Virus record (IMG/VR): IMGVR_UViG_3300032053_000134
Span: 1 to 47,023 of that record
From: a virus
Direction: 5' to 3' (one strand)
DNA: 47,023 nucleotides
Shown here: positions 25,567-34,632 of the stretch, in pieces
Layout: every line of letters begins with the position of its first letter
Position numbering within the stretch: the stretch's first letter is position 1
Position numbers and translations under genes: made by a program
The notes under the pieces: generated by a model
Database searches by the model: none
Told to the model about the DNA's origin: nothing
The model's input: only the letters and a program-made list of their open reading frames with translations

Positions 25567-26307
25567 ATGACATACGTGACATCAGTTGAGATTGAAACAT
25601 TCATGGGGCTACACCACCCCGACTTCATGATTGGAAACCAGCCCATGACGAAGCCACAGTGGATCAGCTTCACCGAAGAGAATGTACCGAGGGTTGCGCA
25701 AATTCTCCATCGGTACTGCAATGTCCTGACTTTCGACCTCGCTGATGCCAAGTCTGCTGTCGTTGAATATCAGAGTGGAAGGGGTGCCACAAACGACGAC
25801 GACAAGACATCAGAATACACGGACACTGACATAACATTCTTCCTGCGTCAACTCTACTACACCGACGGCACGCATGCCGCTGTGGTAGTTGAAGAGGATA
25901 TGAACCCGAAAACTTCGGTCCCGGCCTGGACGACCCGTACCGTCCGGTCGGCTCTTGTTGCTGGTGACTACGAGGTAATAACAGACCGGGAGCTGACCCT
26001 AGTAGTCTTCCACAACAACATTCCTCTCAAGGGCAGAACCAACGTCAGGTTCACATACTATACCGGCTACCTCTCGACATCACCGGAGTATCAGGACTTG
26101 AAGCTTCAGGTACTCAGGATGTGCGAGAACCTTCTCCTGCTGAAGAAGAAGGTGCAGGAAGCCGGCTCTATCCGTCGGCATGGGGTTAGGGACTACTCAC
26201 AGATGTTTGACATCTTCAATGAGTCAAGTATCCTCACGACTCAGGTAAAGGAGTCGCTCGAAAGGTACAGGCGGTTCCCGTTCCCGTATGGCACAGTGTC
26301 GTTCTGA
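25567..26307 (+). CDS. Head-tail connector/adaptor-like protein, 246 aa
   Basis: An N-terminal helical segment (SFTEENVPRVAQILHRYCNV) and a C-terminal helical region resemble gp6-like adaptors, which form a ring below the portal. The middle is beta-rich with GRTNVRFTYYTGYLS. Position after the capsid genes supports the call; length is above the usual 100-180 aa. Confidence 0.65.
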   Translation: MTYVTSVEIETFMGLHHPDFMIGNQPMTKPQWISFTEENVPRVAQILHRYCNVLTFDLADAKSAVVEYQSGRGATNDDDKTSEYTDTDITFFLRQLYYTDGTHAAVVVEEDMNPKTSVPAWTTRTVRSALVAGDYEVITDRELTLVVFHNNIPLKGRTNVRFTYYTGYLSTSPEYQDLKLQVLRMCENLLLLKKKVQEAGSIRRHGVRDYSQMFDIFNESSILTTQVKESLERYRRFPFPYGTVSF

Positions 26308-27041
26308 TGACCATAACAAAGCTGGAGTTCACAAGCGATGACCTTGGCATACAATCTTTTGATGCCGTCGTTGTCGATAGGGCAAGGAAGCACGTAATAG
26401 ATAACCTGAACGCTGTGACAACGGCATGGTCAGATAACAGGACACGTATTCAGGAACGGATTGAAGAGAACCGAAACCCAAAGCACCCACCGGGAAGAAG
26501 GGATTACACCAGCATTGTTGATTCAAACTTCTTCATGAGATTTGAGAAAGGAAACATCATCATCACCAATTCGGTATATGAGGATGCCGGGCAGTTCCGT
26601 ATGCTCTACTATGGGAACGGGGACGGCCTGATAATCCCTCGGAAGAGCAAGGTTCTGAAATTTTATTCACGGAGGTATGACGACTGGATTTATACCACCT
26701 ACGTCAACCCCATCTCACCTCATATCATCCACACATTCCAGAGGGATATTAAAGATGCTATTGTCAAGGGGCTCACCGAAGCAGCCTATGAGATTGAGGT
26801 TGAGATGAGAGAGTCGATGTCGGTTGTTGCAGCCAGAGAAGTTGAACACGACTTCGAGCTTGACCAGAGAGAGGCTCTTGAGACAATCCACGGTAAGCAA
26901 CAGATAGAAGAGGAAGTGGAGGCCGAGCAGATTCCCATAGAAGACAAGAAGGAAATGCTTAGCACCGGCAGTATAGGTATCATAAAAAGTATCAGAGACG
27001 CAGTTGTAGGAGCACAAAGATGGCTACGAAAGATTTGGTAA
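26307..27041 (+). CDS. Neck/tail-completion-like protein, 244 aa
   Basis: Contains RIQERIEENRNPKHPPGRRDY and SPHIIHTFQRDIKDAIVKGL, followed by a charged C-terminal helix. Position between the adaptor and the tail terminator suggests a gp10-like neck protein. ATG overlaps the previous stop. Confidence 0.55.
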   Translation: MTITKLEFTSDDLGIQSFDAVVVDRARKHVIDNLNAVTTAWSDNRTRIQERIEENRNPKHPPGRRDYTSIVDSNFFMRFEKGNIIITNSVYEDAGQFRMLYYGNGDGLIIPRKSKVLKFYSRRYDDWIYTTYVNPISPHIIHTFQRDIKDAIVKGLTEAAYEIEVEMRESMSVVAAREVEHDFELDQREALETIHGKQQIEEEVEAEQIPIEDKKEMLSTGSIGIIKSIRDAVVGAQRWLRKIW

Positions 27042-27526
27042 ACGATATTGTTGACGCGATGATTGCGAGAATCATAGCGAACCTCACCTCACTTGGGTTC
27101 TCAGCCGACACGATAACGCTGATGACAACAAACGGAGATACCGGCTGTGAGGAACGTGCAGAAGACCCAGCAGTTTTCGATAAGCTGAGGCAGTACGGGA
27201 AGTACCTGTACCTCGTCCCTCTTGCAGAAGGGCGGGACAAGATGACGATATATCCCAGCACTACTGACAAGGAGATGAAGCACAATCTCTCTGTCAATGT
27301 GACCGGGTACTACAATGAGACCGGGTCCACCCTGACAACCGCTCTCCGTATTGTCAGAAATTACGGGTACAATCTGGTTGACCTGTTCAACGGTGATGAC
27401 AATGCAGTGGGTCTTGGCTTCTGTACTGCATTTGAGCTTGAGAACGGGTACTTTGAGGACAAAGACCAGATCATCCACTCGTTCAATGTGAAAGTCTATG
27501 TCGTATCTCTCGAAAGACACGCATAG
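27020..27526 (+). CDS. Tail terminator-like protein, 168 aa
   Basis: The N-terminal helix (DLVNDIVDAMIARIIANL) and following alpha/beta pattern with HNLSVNVTGYYNETG match tail-terminator proteins, which cap the tail tube at the neck. It lies directly before the tail tube genes. Confidence 0.65.
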   Translation: MATKDLVNDIVDAMIARIIANLTSLGFSADTITLMTTNGDTGCEERAEDPAVFDKLRQYGKYLYLVPLAEGRDKMTIYPSTTDKEMKHNLSVNVTGYYNETGSTLTTALRIVRNYGYNLVDLFNGDDNAVGLGFCTAFELENGYFEDKDQIIHSFNVKVYVVSLERHA

Positions 27527-27527
27527 G

Positions 27528-27536
27528 GTTATAAAT
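27528..27536 (+). promoter_or_regulatory. Internal promoter ahead of the tail tube genes
   Basis: TTATAAATG, with a second TATA-like ACTTATAAAAG near 27552, lies in the only real gap of the operon. AAAGGGGGT is a strong ribosome site before ATG 27576. An internal start would boost the abundant tail tube protein. Confidence 0.5.
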
Positions 27537-27575
27537 GAGGAGAACTGAAAAGACTTATAAAAGGGGGTAAAAAAC

Positions 27576-28097
27576 ATGGTAACAAGCACAACCACCTATT
27601 TCGGCAACAGGGCAAGGGCCTATGTTGGTGTTGCCGGTTTCACTCCGGCACTGGCTGACAAGCTTGCCGTCACACGCGGTTTTGAGGTGAATGTCACCTT
27701 TGAGAACGCAGAGCTGTACGGTACTGATTCAATTAAACGTGCAGACCAGGCACGGCATACGCTCAAGATTGATGCAAGCCTGAAAGGGTGCAAGTTCGAC
27801 CCGAGCACATCCGGCACAGCGAACCTGATGCACATTCTCATGCACGCACTGAGTCCCACTACCGGGGCTATCACATCGAGCATTGAGGACACGAACACCA
27901 TCCAGCTCTTCGATGTGTACATCTTCTTCTATGGGAGTGCAAACCCGACTGACAACAAGGTGCAGATTAAGGTGACAAGCGCCTATATCGAAGGCGTTCC
28001 CATTCCCTTACCGGAGAACGACTATATCACGATGGACTTGAAGTTCCACGGCACGGACTTCTCACTCGTCAATAATACGTCCGAGCCAGTGGCGTAG
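27576..28097 (+). CDS. Major tail protein (tail tube), copy 1
   Basis: The N-terminus TTYFGNRARAYVGVAG and the block FENAELYGTDSIKRADQARH are shared with the next gene. It ends in a beta-rich region with PLPENDYITMDLKFHGTDFS, which is typical of tube proteins. Preceded by the best ribosome site of the operon. Confidence 0.75.
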   Translation: MVTSTTTYFGNRARAYVGVAGFTPALADKLAVTRGFEVNVTFENAELYGTDSIKRADQARHTLKIDASLKGCKFDPSTSGTANLMHILMHALSPTTGAITSSIEDTNTIQLFDVYIFFYGSANPTDNKVQIKVTSAYIEGVPIPLPENDYITMDLKFHGTDFSLVNNTSEPVA

Positions 28098-28108
28098 GTG
28101 GTACTGCC

Positions 28109-28786
28109 ATGTCGGCTACCACCTTTTTCGGCAATCGGGGGAGGGCTCTCATAGTCACTGGAAGTCAGGTACATGACTCCTCTACTGACTTCACAAACGG
28201 GGGTACATCGGTCGCAAATTGTGATGCGATAACGAAGAACAATTATCTCTACAATCACACCGATGACACAATCTGGCAGGCAACCCCCGTAGCATCCCAC
28301 GCCTCAACTACGGCTACCCTGTACTATGGGTATCTGGGAACGACCCGGTCAAGCATCCCGGCATGGAAGCTCAACCTTGAGACTCTGGCAGTGCTCAGGG
28401 GGCTTGAACTCACGTGCTCATGGGAGAACGCAGAGCTGTATGGTACTGACTCTATCAAGAGAGTTGACGTAGCCCGGCACTCTTTCAAGAACGAGTTCAA
28501 GTTACGGTTCTCAAAGTGGGACGTGGGTGTTGCTACTGACTGGATGCAGCAGATTCTCATGTCGGTAACCAGCCCCACCGATGGCACAGTTGAAGATGTG
28601 AACACCCTATACGCTCCTTATGTCATTCTCTATATCACCGATGCAAATTCGGTTGAGATGGAGTTCTTCATGAAGGATGCGTATTTCAAGGGGCTGCCTC
28701 ACAACCTCCCGGAACACGATTTCGTAATCAGGGAGCTCGAAGGGGTAGCAAGCGACGTACGGATTAATTCATACACGAGGTTATAA
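28109..28786 (+). CDS. Major tail protein-like, copy 2 (paralogue)
   Basis: Shares TTFFGNRGRAL at the start and WENAELYGTDSIKR-x-D-x-ARH with the gene before, and ends LPEHDFVIRELEGVASDV. It is 52 residues longer, the additional residues being an insert of about 60 near the N-terminus (GSQVHDSSTDFTNGGTSV onwards). A tandem duplication; the second copy may decorate the tube or form its first or last ring. Confidence 0.75.
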   Translation: MSATTFFGNRGRALIVTGSQVHDSSTDFTNGGTSVANCDAITKNNYLYNHTDDTIWQATPVASHASTTATLYYGYLGTTRSSIPAWKLNLETLAVLRGLELTCSWENAELYGTDSIKRVDVARHSFKNEFKLRFSKWDVGVATDWMQQILMSVTSPTDGTVEDVNTLYAPYVILYITDANSVEMEFFMKDAYFKGLPHNLPEHDFVIRELEGVASDVRINSYTRL

Positions 28787-28788
28787 CT

Positions 28789-29341
28789 ATGGACGGAACG
28801 CAGGCAGAAGATGAGTTGAAAGTTGAAGAGATGAACGCTATCGCTGAGCTTGAGCAGGTCAGGCAAATCATCTCACGGACAAAAGGACAGACAAAGGAAG
28901 TAATGGTTGGAGGCATCCCCGTCAGGATCAAGGCGGCAATCCCCCGACCACTCAGGTTGAGACTTGAGAGGGCTGCACAAGAGACAAAGAACGAGGAAGC
29001 CGACCCGGAAGAGTTCGACGATGAGATGTATAAAATCATGTCAGAACTCTGTATGGATGAGCCGTGGACGAACCCCCAGGTCTGGAAGTACATCGACAAC
29101 GAGACCGGAGAGACACCGAAGGTCTTCACCCAGATAATGACGGAGATTTACAGTGATGAACTGAAACTCCAGAACTTTCGCAAAAAGCGATGAGGCTCTG
29201 GCGCTGCTCGCAAAATGCGAGTTCCTCGCCTGTACCCCATCGGAGTATGCAGAGAGAGCGACCAACCTTGATAACATATTCCTGAACAATGCAATATCAG
29301 AACGCAACGAGAGGATGAATAAAAATGCCGTACGACGTTAG
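28789..29341 (+). CDS. Tail assembly chaperone, frame 0 (28789-29193) plus +1-frame extension
   Basis: Frame 0 encodes 134 aa ending KLQNFRKKR-stop at 29193. The +1 frame is open from about 29165 to TAG at 29339-29341 and is clearly coding (DEALALLAKCEFLACTPSEY, ATNLDNIFLNNAISERNERM), but has no start of its own. Frames overlap at CGCAAAAAGCGATGA, where AAAAAG is a likely slip site. This is the G/GT arrangement found before tape measure genes in tailed viruses. The shift here would be +1 (or -2), less common than -1. Confidence 0.75.
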
Positions 29342-30665
29342 ACTGAACCTTGGCGAAATAAGTGGTGTCACCAGAGAGCAGGCCAAAGACATTGAGAAGC
29401 TCGTCAAGAACATTCAGACTATCAGGACTGCTGAGAGCCAGATACACATTCTCCGACAGCAGGACAAAATCATCACCGGCAAGCTCATCAAGGATCAGGG
29501 GACTCTCACCGATAAAGAAATCAAACGAATGGGTGTACGGAGAAGGTCAATCGAAGAACTCCTCAAACTGTCGAAGCAAACCGGCATGAAGTCGTGGACT
29601 GGCGGTATCACGACATTTCAGGCCGGCTCAACTCCTATGGTCGGTCCCACTCCAAAAAGGACATGGAAGGACACAGTCAAGGAATCGGCTGTCGGGTTCA
29701 AGAAGGGGCTCGTTGACAGCGGGTTCCTTGGCGGAATGGGAAAGATTGGAGCTGCTGGTGTAGCCTTCGGTGCCGGCCTTGCAGTGTTTGAAACGATGTC
29801 AAAGAACTCAAAGATTCTCTCGACAGTCATGGACACTATCGGGCGGCTCCTCGGCCTGTTCCTTGACATCATCTTCCTGCCGATGATGCCTATATTCATC
29901 TGGATTATCAGGGGTATGCACTTCCTTCTCATGGGTCTGCTCAAACTGGAACGGGCTCTTGGCCAACCACTCTCCCTTGCCTTGTTAGGCACCGGAGCGC
30001 TGCTCGCTGCTATCCTTGGTGGGAAGGCTATTGATATTGCCGTGAACCTTCTCGCACGAGGAGCAGCTTGGTTACTGAACGCTCTGTCCGGCCTGTCCAT
30101 TCCAACGATAAACATTCTTGCCAGTGTCGGTCTGGGGCTCATCATCGGAGCTGCTGTTGTAAAGATTCTTGAGGTGACCGGAGCTCTGGATGCCATCTAT
30201 AACGCCGGGGAGAAGATACGCAGGGACAACTCCGCATGGTTCCAGAGCATCTATAACAATGCCGGGATGGCAGGAAACGCCCTCAATGCAATGGCAGACA
30301 TTATGAACGCCACGCTTGGCACCGGGTTCCTGACAAGCAAGAAGATGAGTGAAATCATCGCTTCTGGCCAGTGGAACGTTGAGACTGCCCAGAGATTGAA
30401 AGAGAAGTATGGCGCGAAGGTAGTGGCTGCTGGCGGCACCTATGGGGGGTATTATGTCGATAACAAGCGCATCACCGAGTTCCAGACCGGCGGTGTGGTC
30501 GAGAATACCGGAATCGCCCTAGTTCATAGAGGGGAGACCGTGATACCCTCTGGTGGTGGGAATATTACGCTCATCGTCAATGGCACCCTATTCAGGAGCG
30601 AAGAAGAGCTGTACCGGAATATTGCCGACAAGCTCCGCAGGGAGCTTTGGAGACAGAACGTATGA
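29325..30665 (+). CDS. Tape measure protein, 446 aa
   Basis: The N-terminus is a helical/coiled-coil region; the middle (about 140-310) has several hydrophobic segments (LLGLFLDIIFLPMMPIFIW). The C-terminus has the standard ending RITEFQTGGVVENTGIALVH then RGETVIPSGGG. Tape measures set tail length; 446 aa is short and by the usual 0.15 nm per residue predicts a tail of roughly 65 nm. Its start overlaps the chaperone extension. Confidence 0.85.
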   Translation: MPYDVRLNLGEISGVTREQAKDIEKLVKNIQTIRTAESQIHILRQQDKIITGKLIKDQGTLTDKEIKRMGVRRRSIEELLKLSKQTGMKSWTGGITTFQAGSTPMVGPTPKRTWKDTVKESAVGFKKGLVDSGFLGGMGKIGAAGVAFGAGLAVFETMSKNSKILSTVMDTIGRLLGLFLDIIFLPMMPIFIWIIRGMHFLLMGLLKLERALGQPLSLALLGTGALLAAILGGKAIDIAVNLLARGAAWLLNALSGLSIPTINILASVGLGLIIGAAVVKILEVTGALDAIYNAGEKIRRDNSAWFQSIYNNAGMAGNALNAMADIMNATLGTGFLTSKKMSEIIASGQWNVETAQRLKEKYGAKVVAAGGTYGGYYVDNKRITEFQTGGVVENTGIALVHRGETVIPSGGGNITLIVNGTLFRSEEELYRNIADKLRRELWRQNV

Positions 30666-31105
30666 CGTGGCAGATTTATCTCAAGAATAGCACCGATGCG
30701 ATAGCTGTTGACCTGACAAACCTCAACACCGAGATTACACGGGACGGGACCAACCCCCTTATCCTCATCCCTCTCCCTGCTGACAGCTCATCGTCCGGTA
30801 CTGCTGGTGGTGCTGAGGCGTTCGATTTGAAGATGATGACTGATACCATCAACGTCTCATTTGACCTGAGAGATGGCATCGGGTATCACCGTAACACCTC
30901 TGCGACTGTTGTAACAAATTATGAGAAAATCTATTACCTGTTCAAGTACGACCTTGAGAAGAAGCACTTCTATTGGGGTGATTCTGGCCAGTCAACAACA
31001 AAGTTCCATGTTGTCATAACGAGAGTAGCCATTACTTACTCAGCCGGGAAGAAGGACTACATGCCACGCTGCCAGTTGAGCTTGACAGTAGTGAATGAGG
31101 ACTGA
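30662..31105 (+). CDS. Minor tail protein, 147 aa
   Basis: ATG 30662 overlaps the tape measure stop. Beta-rich, starting MTWQIYLKNSTDAIAVDL, with FDLKMMTDTINVSFDLRDG. By position it is the distal-tail type protein between tape measure and baseplate hub. Confidence 0.6.
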   Translation: MTWQIYLKNSTDAIAVDLTNLNTEITRDGTNPLILIPLPADSSSSGTAGGAEAFDLKMMTDTINVSFDLRDGIGYHRNTSATVVTNYEKIYYLFKYDLEKKHFYWGDSGQSTTKFHVVITRVAITYSAGKKDYMPRCQLSLTVVNED

Positions 31106-31111
31106 GTTGAG

Positions 31112-33667
31112 ATGGCGCTTACCTCTGATTACACGGTGTACCCCAGAGGACTTGTTGCCGATGCTGGCAATACCGGGTGGTTCAGGGGATATGACAAGTC
31201 GTACAAAGCCACGGCTGCCGATAACGAGCCGACATCGTGGAGATGGAAGATTCACAGCTATGATGCAAGTTACAGTGTGACATTTAATACCACGAGTGAC
31301 ACCGTACTCCTGACAAACGCGAGTTCAAAGTTCAGCAACGGAGAGGCAGTGATGTTCCTTGCAGCTGGAACCCTCCCTACTCCGTTGGTAGAGACTACCG
31401 TGTACTATGTCATTGGTGTTTCCGCTTCCGACTTTCAGGTATCGTTGACCGTTGGTGGTGCAGCTATTGACTTGGGGGGTAGCCCGGCTGGTACAAATTA
31501 TGCACTCCCAACATTCCTGACCCAGAACCCTCTGATGAGATTCCGGCCAGCAACCTCATTCACTCCTCTGCTCAGGTTCTATCTCAATGGAAGCGCATCG
31601 TCGCCAGACTATTACCTGCCGGCGTTCCAGACAACACCAAAGCAGAAACCAGCAGCATCAACAAACTTCGCACGTCTCTCCATCTTCCTGTACAGCGGAG
31701 ATAATGGAACTGCCATCAATAAGCTCCATTCAAAGAGTACATACTTTGCCAACCACAATCATCTGACGTACACAGAACTTGATTTCACTGCCTCAATATG
31801 CCGGGCTGGTACTGCGAAATTCTCAGTTCTCGACACTGGTGATTCGACAACCACAGAACGGAACCTCCTTGCAGCAGAGACCAACGTGGCAATCATAGCC
31901 GGCAATAACGTGGTCTGGTCTGGGAAAATACTGAGGAGTATCCACTCGAAGGCAAAAGTGTATTCGGCAGCTTCTGTCGGAGGAACGTATGAGATTGAGT
32001 GCGAATCTGACATTGGGAAGATGAAGAACCAGAACATCAAGACAGCCAATGTCGGAGATTACAATGCACCAGTAGGGTATATCGCAGAGAAGATTATTGA
32101 GCCCAATGCAGCCACCAATATTGACTGGCGCGGGCTCGTTGAGGACTCTTTGATTGCATGGGACGGAGCCAGGGTGAAGTACTCAATCACCAGTGCCGAC
32201 ATGTACACTCAGCTCATGACTCTCCACCAGCTCGCTGACTTCGATTGGAGAACGAGAAACAACTTCCTCCGTATGTCATACGGGGCAAGCGGGTACAACG
32301 CGACGACAAAGGTAATTACCGTCTCCAATATGGGGCCTCATGTTGCAGATGACCTCATTGGGGCATGGATACTCTTCACTAACTCAACCTTTGAAGACAC
32401 TACGGCAAACAATATCGGCATCGTATCGTTCGGGAGAATCACCGACAGCACGACAACAACTCTCACCTGCACCACAGTTCAGAATAAAGACCTACCACCA
32501 GTCAGCAGCGAGAACTTTGTCATCCTTCGGGACCCGGTCATAGACATAGCTCCAGACCTGACCCAGACAAGCGTTCAGGCCACTTTCACGAACAATGCAG
32601 CCCGGTCAGCTTCGTTGATTAATGGTTACGAGTTCGACAACAAGACTGACAAGAAAACCCTCGCAACAAAAATCATAGCGAAGGGGAAGGACTGGCTCAC
32701 CGGCAAGACAATCACCTCAAGCGGCTCAGCTACGGTGCCATGGAATAACACATCGCTGTTCTTCGACCATGCAGGATACATCACTTACAAGACCGAGGGA
32801 TACGTGAAGGCCGGTGCGAATACTGACTCGTACCTGTATATCTATGGCCACGGCTATGCCCTGCAAGTCAATGACCTTGTTGATGTTCTCTATTACGATA
32901 CTGCCGGGGTATTGCAGATTGAGTCATTCCACCTTCACGCCGTCGCCGAAATCACCGATGAGGATGGAGCAGACCTCACAAAACTTCAGCTCAATGCGGC
33001 TCTCTCCCACACGTACCCAGTTGGTACTATTATGACGTGCAGGAAAATTTACGTCAACACGGCGAACGGGATACCCACTGGTTCAGAGAGCCGGGTTGGT
33101 GACGAGAACATTACCTTCAGTGCCGGAGGCACCGACACCGTTTATGGCCCATACCTGACAACAACTGGTGTTTCAGACCGGGGTGAATCGTCAACCCCCG
33201 TGTATCCTCACCAGACAGGATGCCTGATTATTGATGCCCAGTACACAGAAGCCGTTCCGCACGCTGGCTCTCCGGTCAGCGACCATGGCATTATCACGAA
33301 GACCTATACCGTTGACCAGATAATCACAAAATCAGACCTGGACGTGTACTCATCTCACAATCTCATCGCCCAGTCAATCTATTACCGGAAGGCTACCTTC
33401 TGGTGCTTTATCTATGACTGGTACAAGTCTGACGTAAAGTTGAACGGATTTGAGCTCTATGATGCTTCATTCATTCAGGAGGGTGACCGCATCTGCGTCC
33501 TTGAGAAGAGCGGAGACTCAAACGATTCCGACCACCAGTGGCAGGTCATGTCCTACCGTTATGTTTATGGGGAAGGAAAAATCTATGTTGAACTAGGAGA
33601 CTATGAGATGAACGTTAACACCATGATGATGGATAAGACAGCAGCATTGAACCAGACAATCACATGA
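31112..33667 (+). CDS. Baseplate hub/tail tip protein, 851 aa
   Basis: A large beta-rich protein. Residues 230-420 resemble hub domains, with AAETNVAIIAGNNVVWSGKI followed by TYEIECESDIGKMKNQNIK. The C-terminal part has DVYSSHNLIAQSIYYRKA and EGDRICVLEKSGDSNDSDHQ. No glycosidase or peptidase motif is visible. It is the last large gene of the structural operon. Confidence 0.65.
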   Translation: MALTSDYTVYPRGLVADAGNTGWFRGYDKSYKATAADNEPTSWRWKIHSYDASYSVTFNTTSDTVLLTNASSKFSNGEAVMFLAAGTLPTPLVETTVYYVIGVSASDFQVSLTVGGAAIDLGGSPAGTNYALPTFLTQNPLMRFRPATSFTPLLRFYLNGSASSPDYYLPAFQTTPKQKPAASTNFARLSIFLYSGDNGTAINKLHSKSTYFANHNHLTYTELDFTASICRAGTAKFSVLDTGDSTTTERNLLAAETNVAIIAGNNVVWSGKILRSIHSKAKVYSAASVGGTYEIECESDIGKMKNQNIKTANVGDYNAPVGYIAEKIIEPNAATNIDWRGLVEDSLIAWDGARVKYSITSADMYTQLMTLHQLADFDWRTRNNFLRMSYGASGYNATTKVITVSNMGPHVADDLIGAWILFTNSTFEDTTANNIGIVSFGRITDSTTTTLTCTTVQNKDLPPVSSENFVILRDPVIDIAPDLTQTSVQATFTNNAARSASLINGYEFDNKTDKKTLATKIIAKGKDWLTGKTITSSGSATVPWNNTSLFFDHAGYITYKTEGYVKAGANTDSYLYIYGHGYALQVNDLVDVLYYDTAGVLQIESFHLHAVAEITDEDGADLTKLQLNAALSHTYPVGTIMTCRKIYVNTANGIPTGSESRVGDENITFSAGGTDTVYGPYLTTTGVSDRGESSTPVYPHQTGCLIIDAQYTEAVPHAGSPVSDHGIITKTYTVDQIITKSDLDVYSSHNLIAQSIYYRKATFWCFIYDWYKSDVKLNGFELYDASFIQEGDRICVLEKSGDSNDSDHQWQVMSYRYVYGEGKIYVELGDYEMNVNTMMMDKTAALNQTIT

Positions 33668-33674
33668 GGGAAAA

Positions 33675-33977
33675 ATGGGTGACGACGAAGTTATTGATTT
33701 GGGAAAAAGACTGGCGAATTTTGAGGGGAAGATTGACTATATCGTAAAGACCGTCGATGAACTTAAGGATTGCCAGACAGCTCTCAACACCTGTGTCACC
33801 ACACTGAAAGTCGATATTGCCGGCAGGCCATCGAGAGAGAGACTTGAAAAAGCTCTTGATAAAGTCCAGACCCACGACACCTATTTCGTACTCATGGGTG
33901 GTGCCTTGATCCTGTTCGTTATGTGGGTATCCGGGTGGCTCGGAGATGTCATTCGCCTGTTCATCTCAAGGCTCTGA
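33675..33977 (+). CDS. Small membrane protein, holin/XhlA-like, 100 aa
   Basis: An N-terminal coiled coil (IDLGKRLANFEGKIDYIVKT) is followed by one strong membrane helix (FVLMGGALILFVMWVSGWLG) and a short amphipathic tail. This layout resembles XhlA-type lysis-associated proteins. It is the last plus-strand gene, a common place for lysis functions. Convergent with the next gene. Confidence 0.6.
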   Translation: MGDDEVIDLGKRLANFEGKIDYIVKTVDELKDCQTALNTCVTTLKVDIAGRPSRERLEKALDKVQTHDTYFVLMGGALILFVMWVSGWLGDVIRLFISRL

Positions 33978-33983
33978 CTCACT

Positions 33984-34163
33984 CTAATTTCTTTTCTCTC
34001 CCTGTTTCTGGTTGTATTCGTGAAGTAATGCCACAGCATCTCGTTCCGCGTTATTTTTGAAACCGAACGCTGCCCAAATGGTCACTCTCAAGCACTCGTC
34101 TGGGTGCTCTCTTAAAAACTCTATCCACGATGGGTTTGTAAACGCAATATCAATATCGGCCAT
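33984..34163 (-). CDS. Small hypothetical protein, 59 aa
   Basis: MADIDIAFTNPSWIEFLREH, then CLRVTIWAAFGFKNNAERDA. ATG 34163 follows a G-rich ribosome site (AAAAAGGGGGGGAT). It is the last gene of the right minus-strand block. No family recognised. Confidence 0.55.
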   Translation of the reverse strand: MADIDIAFTNPSWIEFLREHPDECLRVTIWAAFGFKNNAERDAVALLHEYNQKQGEKRN

Positions 34164-34474
34164 TATCCCCCCCTTTTTAAGGTGTTCGTATTGCCGTCGT
34201 GCTCGTGTTCAACGTGACAGTCCGCGCACGACAACCTCATCTTTCCCTGCGGTATGAGCTCTCTCCAATGCTTGATAACAACATTGCCCGGCAGCCGATG
34301 AGCATACTTCGGCTCGTTGTGGTGAATCTCAAGATGGTCGGTTCTTTCGCAGTACATACACTTCCCTCCGAGAGCATTGACAGCCCACCCTCTTATGAGC
34401 CTGTACCTCTCCCGCTCACATTCTGCGTGCCGGATGGCCTTCAGCTGCTTCTTTGAGAGAAGTTCATCCATCAC
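34163..34474 (-). CDS. HNH endonuclease, 103 aa
   Basis: Zinc pairs CMYC and CADC frame the HNH core: HLEIHHNEPKYA with two adjacent His, then CHVEHEH. A stand-alone HNH of this size may be a homing nuclease or a packaging-associated nicking enzyme; here it is far from the terminase. Confidence 0.8.
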   Translation of the reverse strand: MMDELLSKKQLKAIRHAECERERYRLIRGWAVNALGGKCMYCERTDHLEIHHNEPKYAHRLPGNVVIKHWRELIPQGKMRLSCADCHVEHEHDGNTNTLKRGG

Positions 34475-34479
34475 TCACC

Positions 34480-34632
34480 TCACACCAGAAATACAGCCTT
34501 GATAAAGCAACGGATTCTCACCCAAAGAGCGCGAATGAACAGCCACGGCTCGGTCGTCCAGACGATTTTATGGGCCGCTTGTTGTCCGTGATATAGACGG
34601 GCTTTTTCTTCTGATGGGTGAAGTCTGCATCA
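34480..34632 (-). pseudogene. In-frame extension/duplicated segment after a TGA stop
   Basis: Following TGA at 34630-34632, the reading frame of the upstream gene stays open for 49 codons to TGA at 34480-34482. It contains HKIVWTTEPWLFIRALWV, nearly identical to HKIVWTTEPWLFLRALF near residue 33 of that gene. No usable start codon lies inside. Likely a partial duplicate left behind, or a read-through extension. Confidence 0.5.
34526..34588. repeat. 63-bp direct repeat, copy A
   Basis: 59 of 63 bases match 35024-35086 in the same orientation. Two of the four differences are silent in the frame of the Cys-rich gene. Confidence 0.9.
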
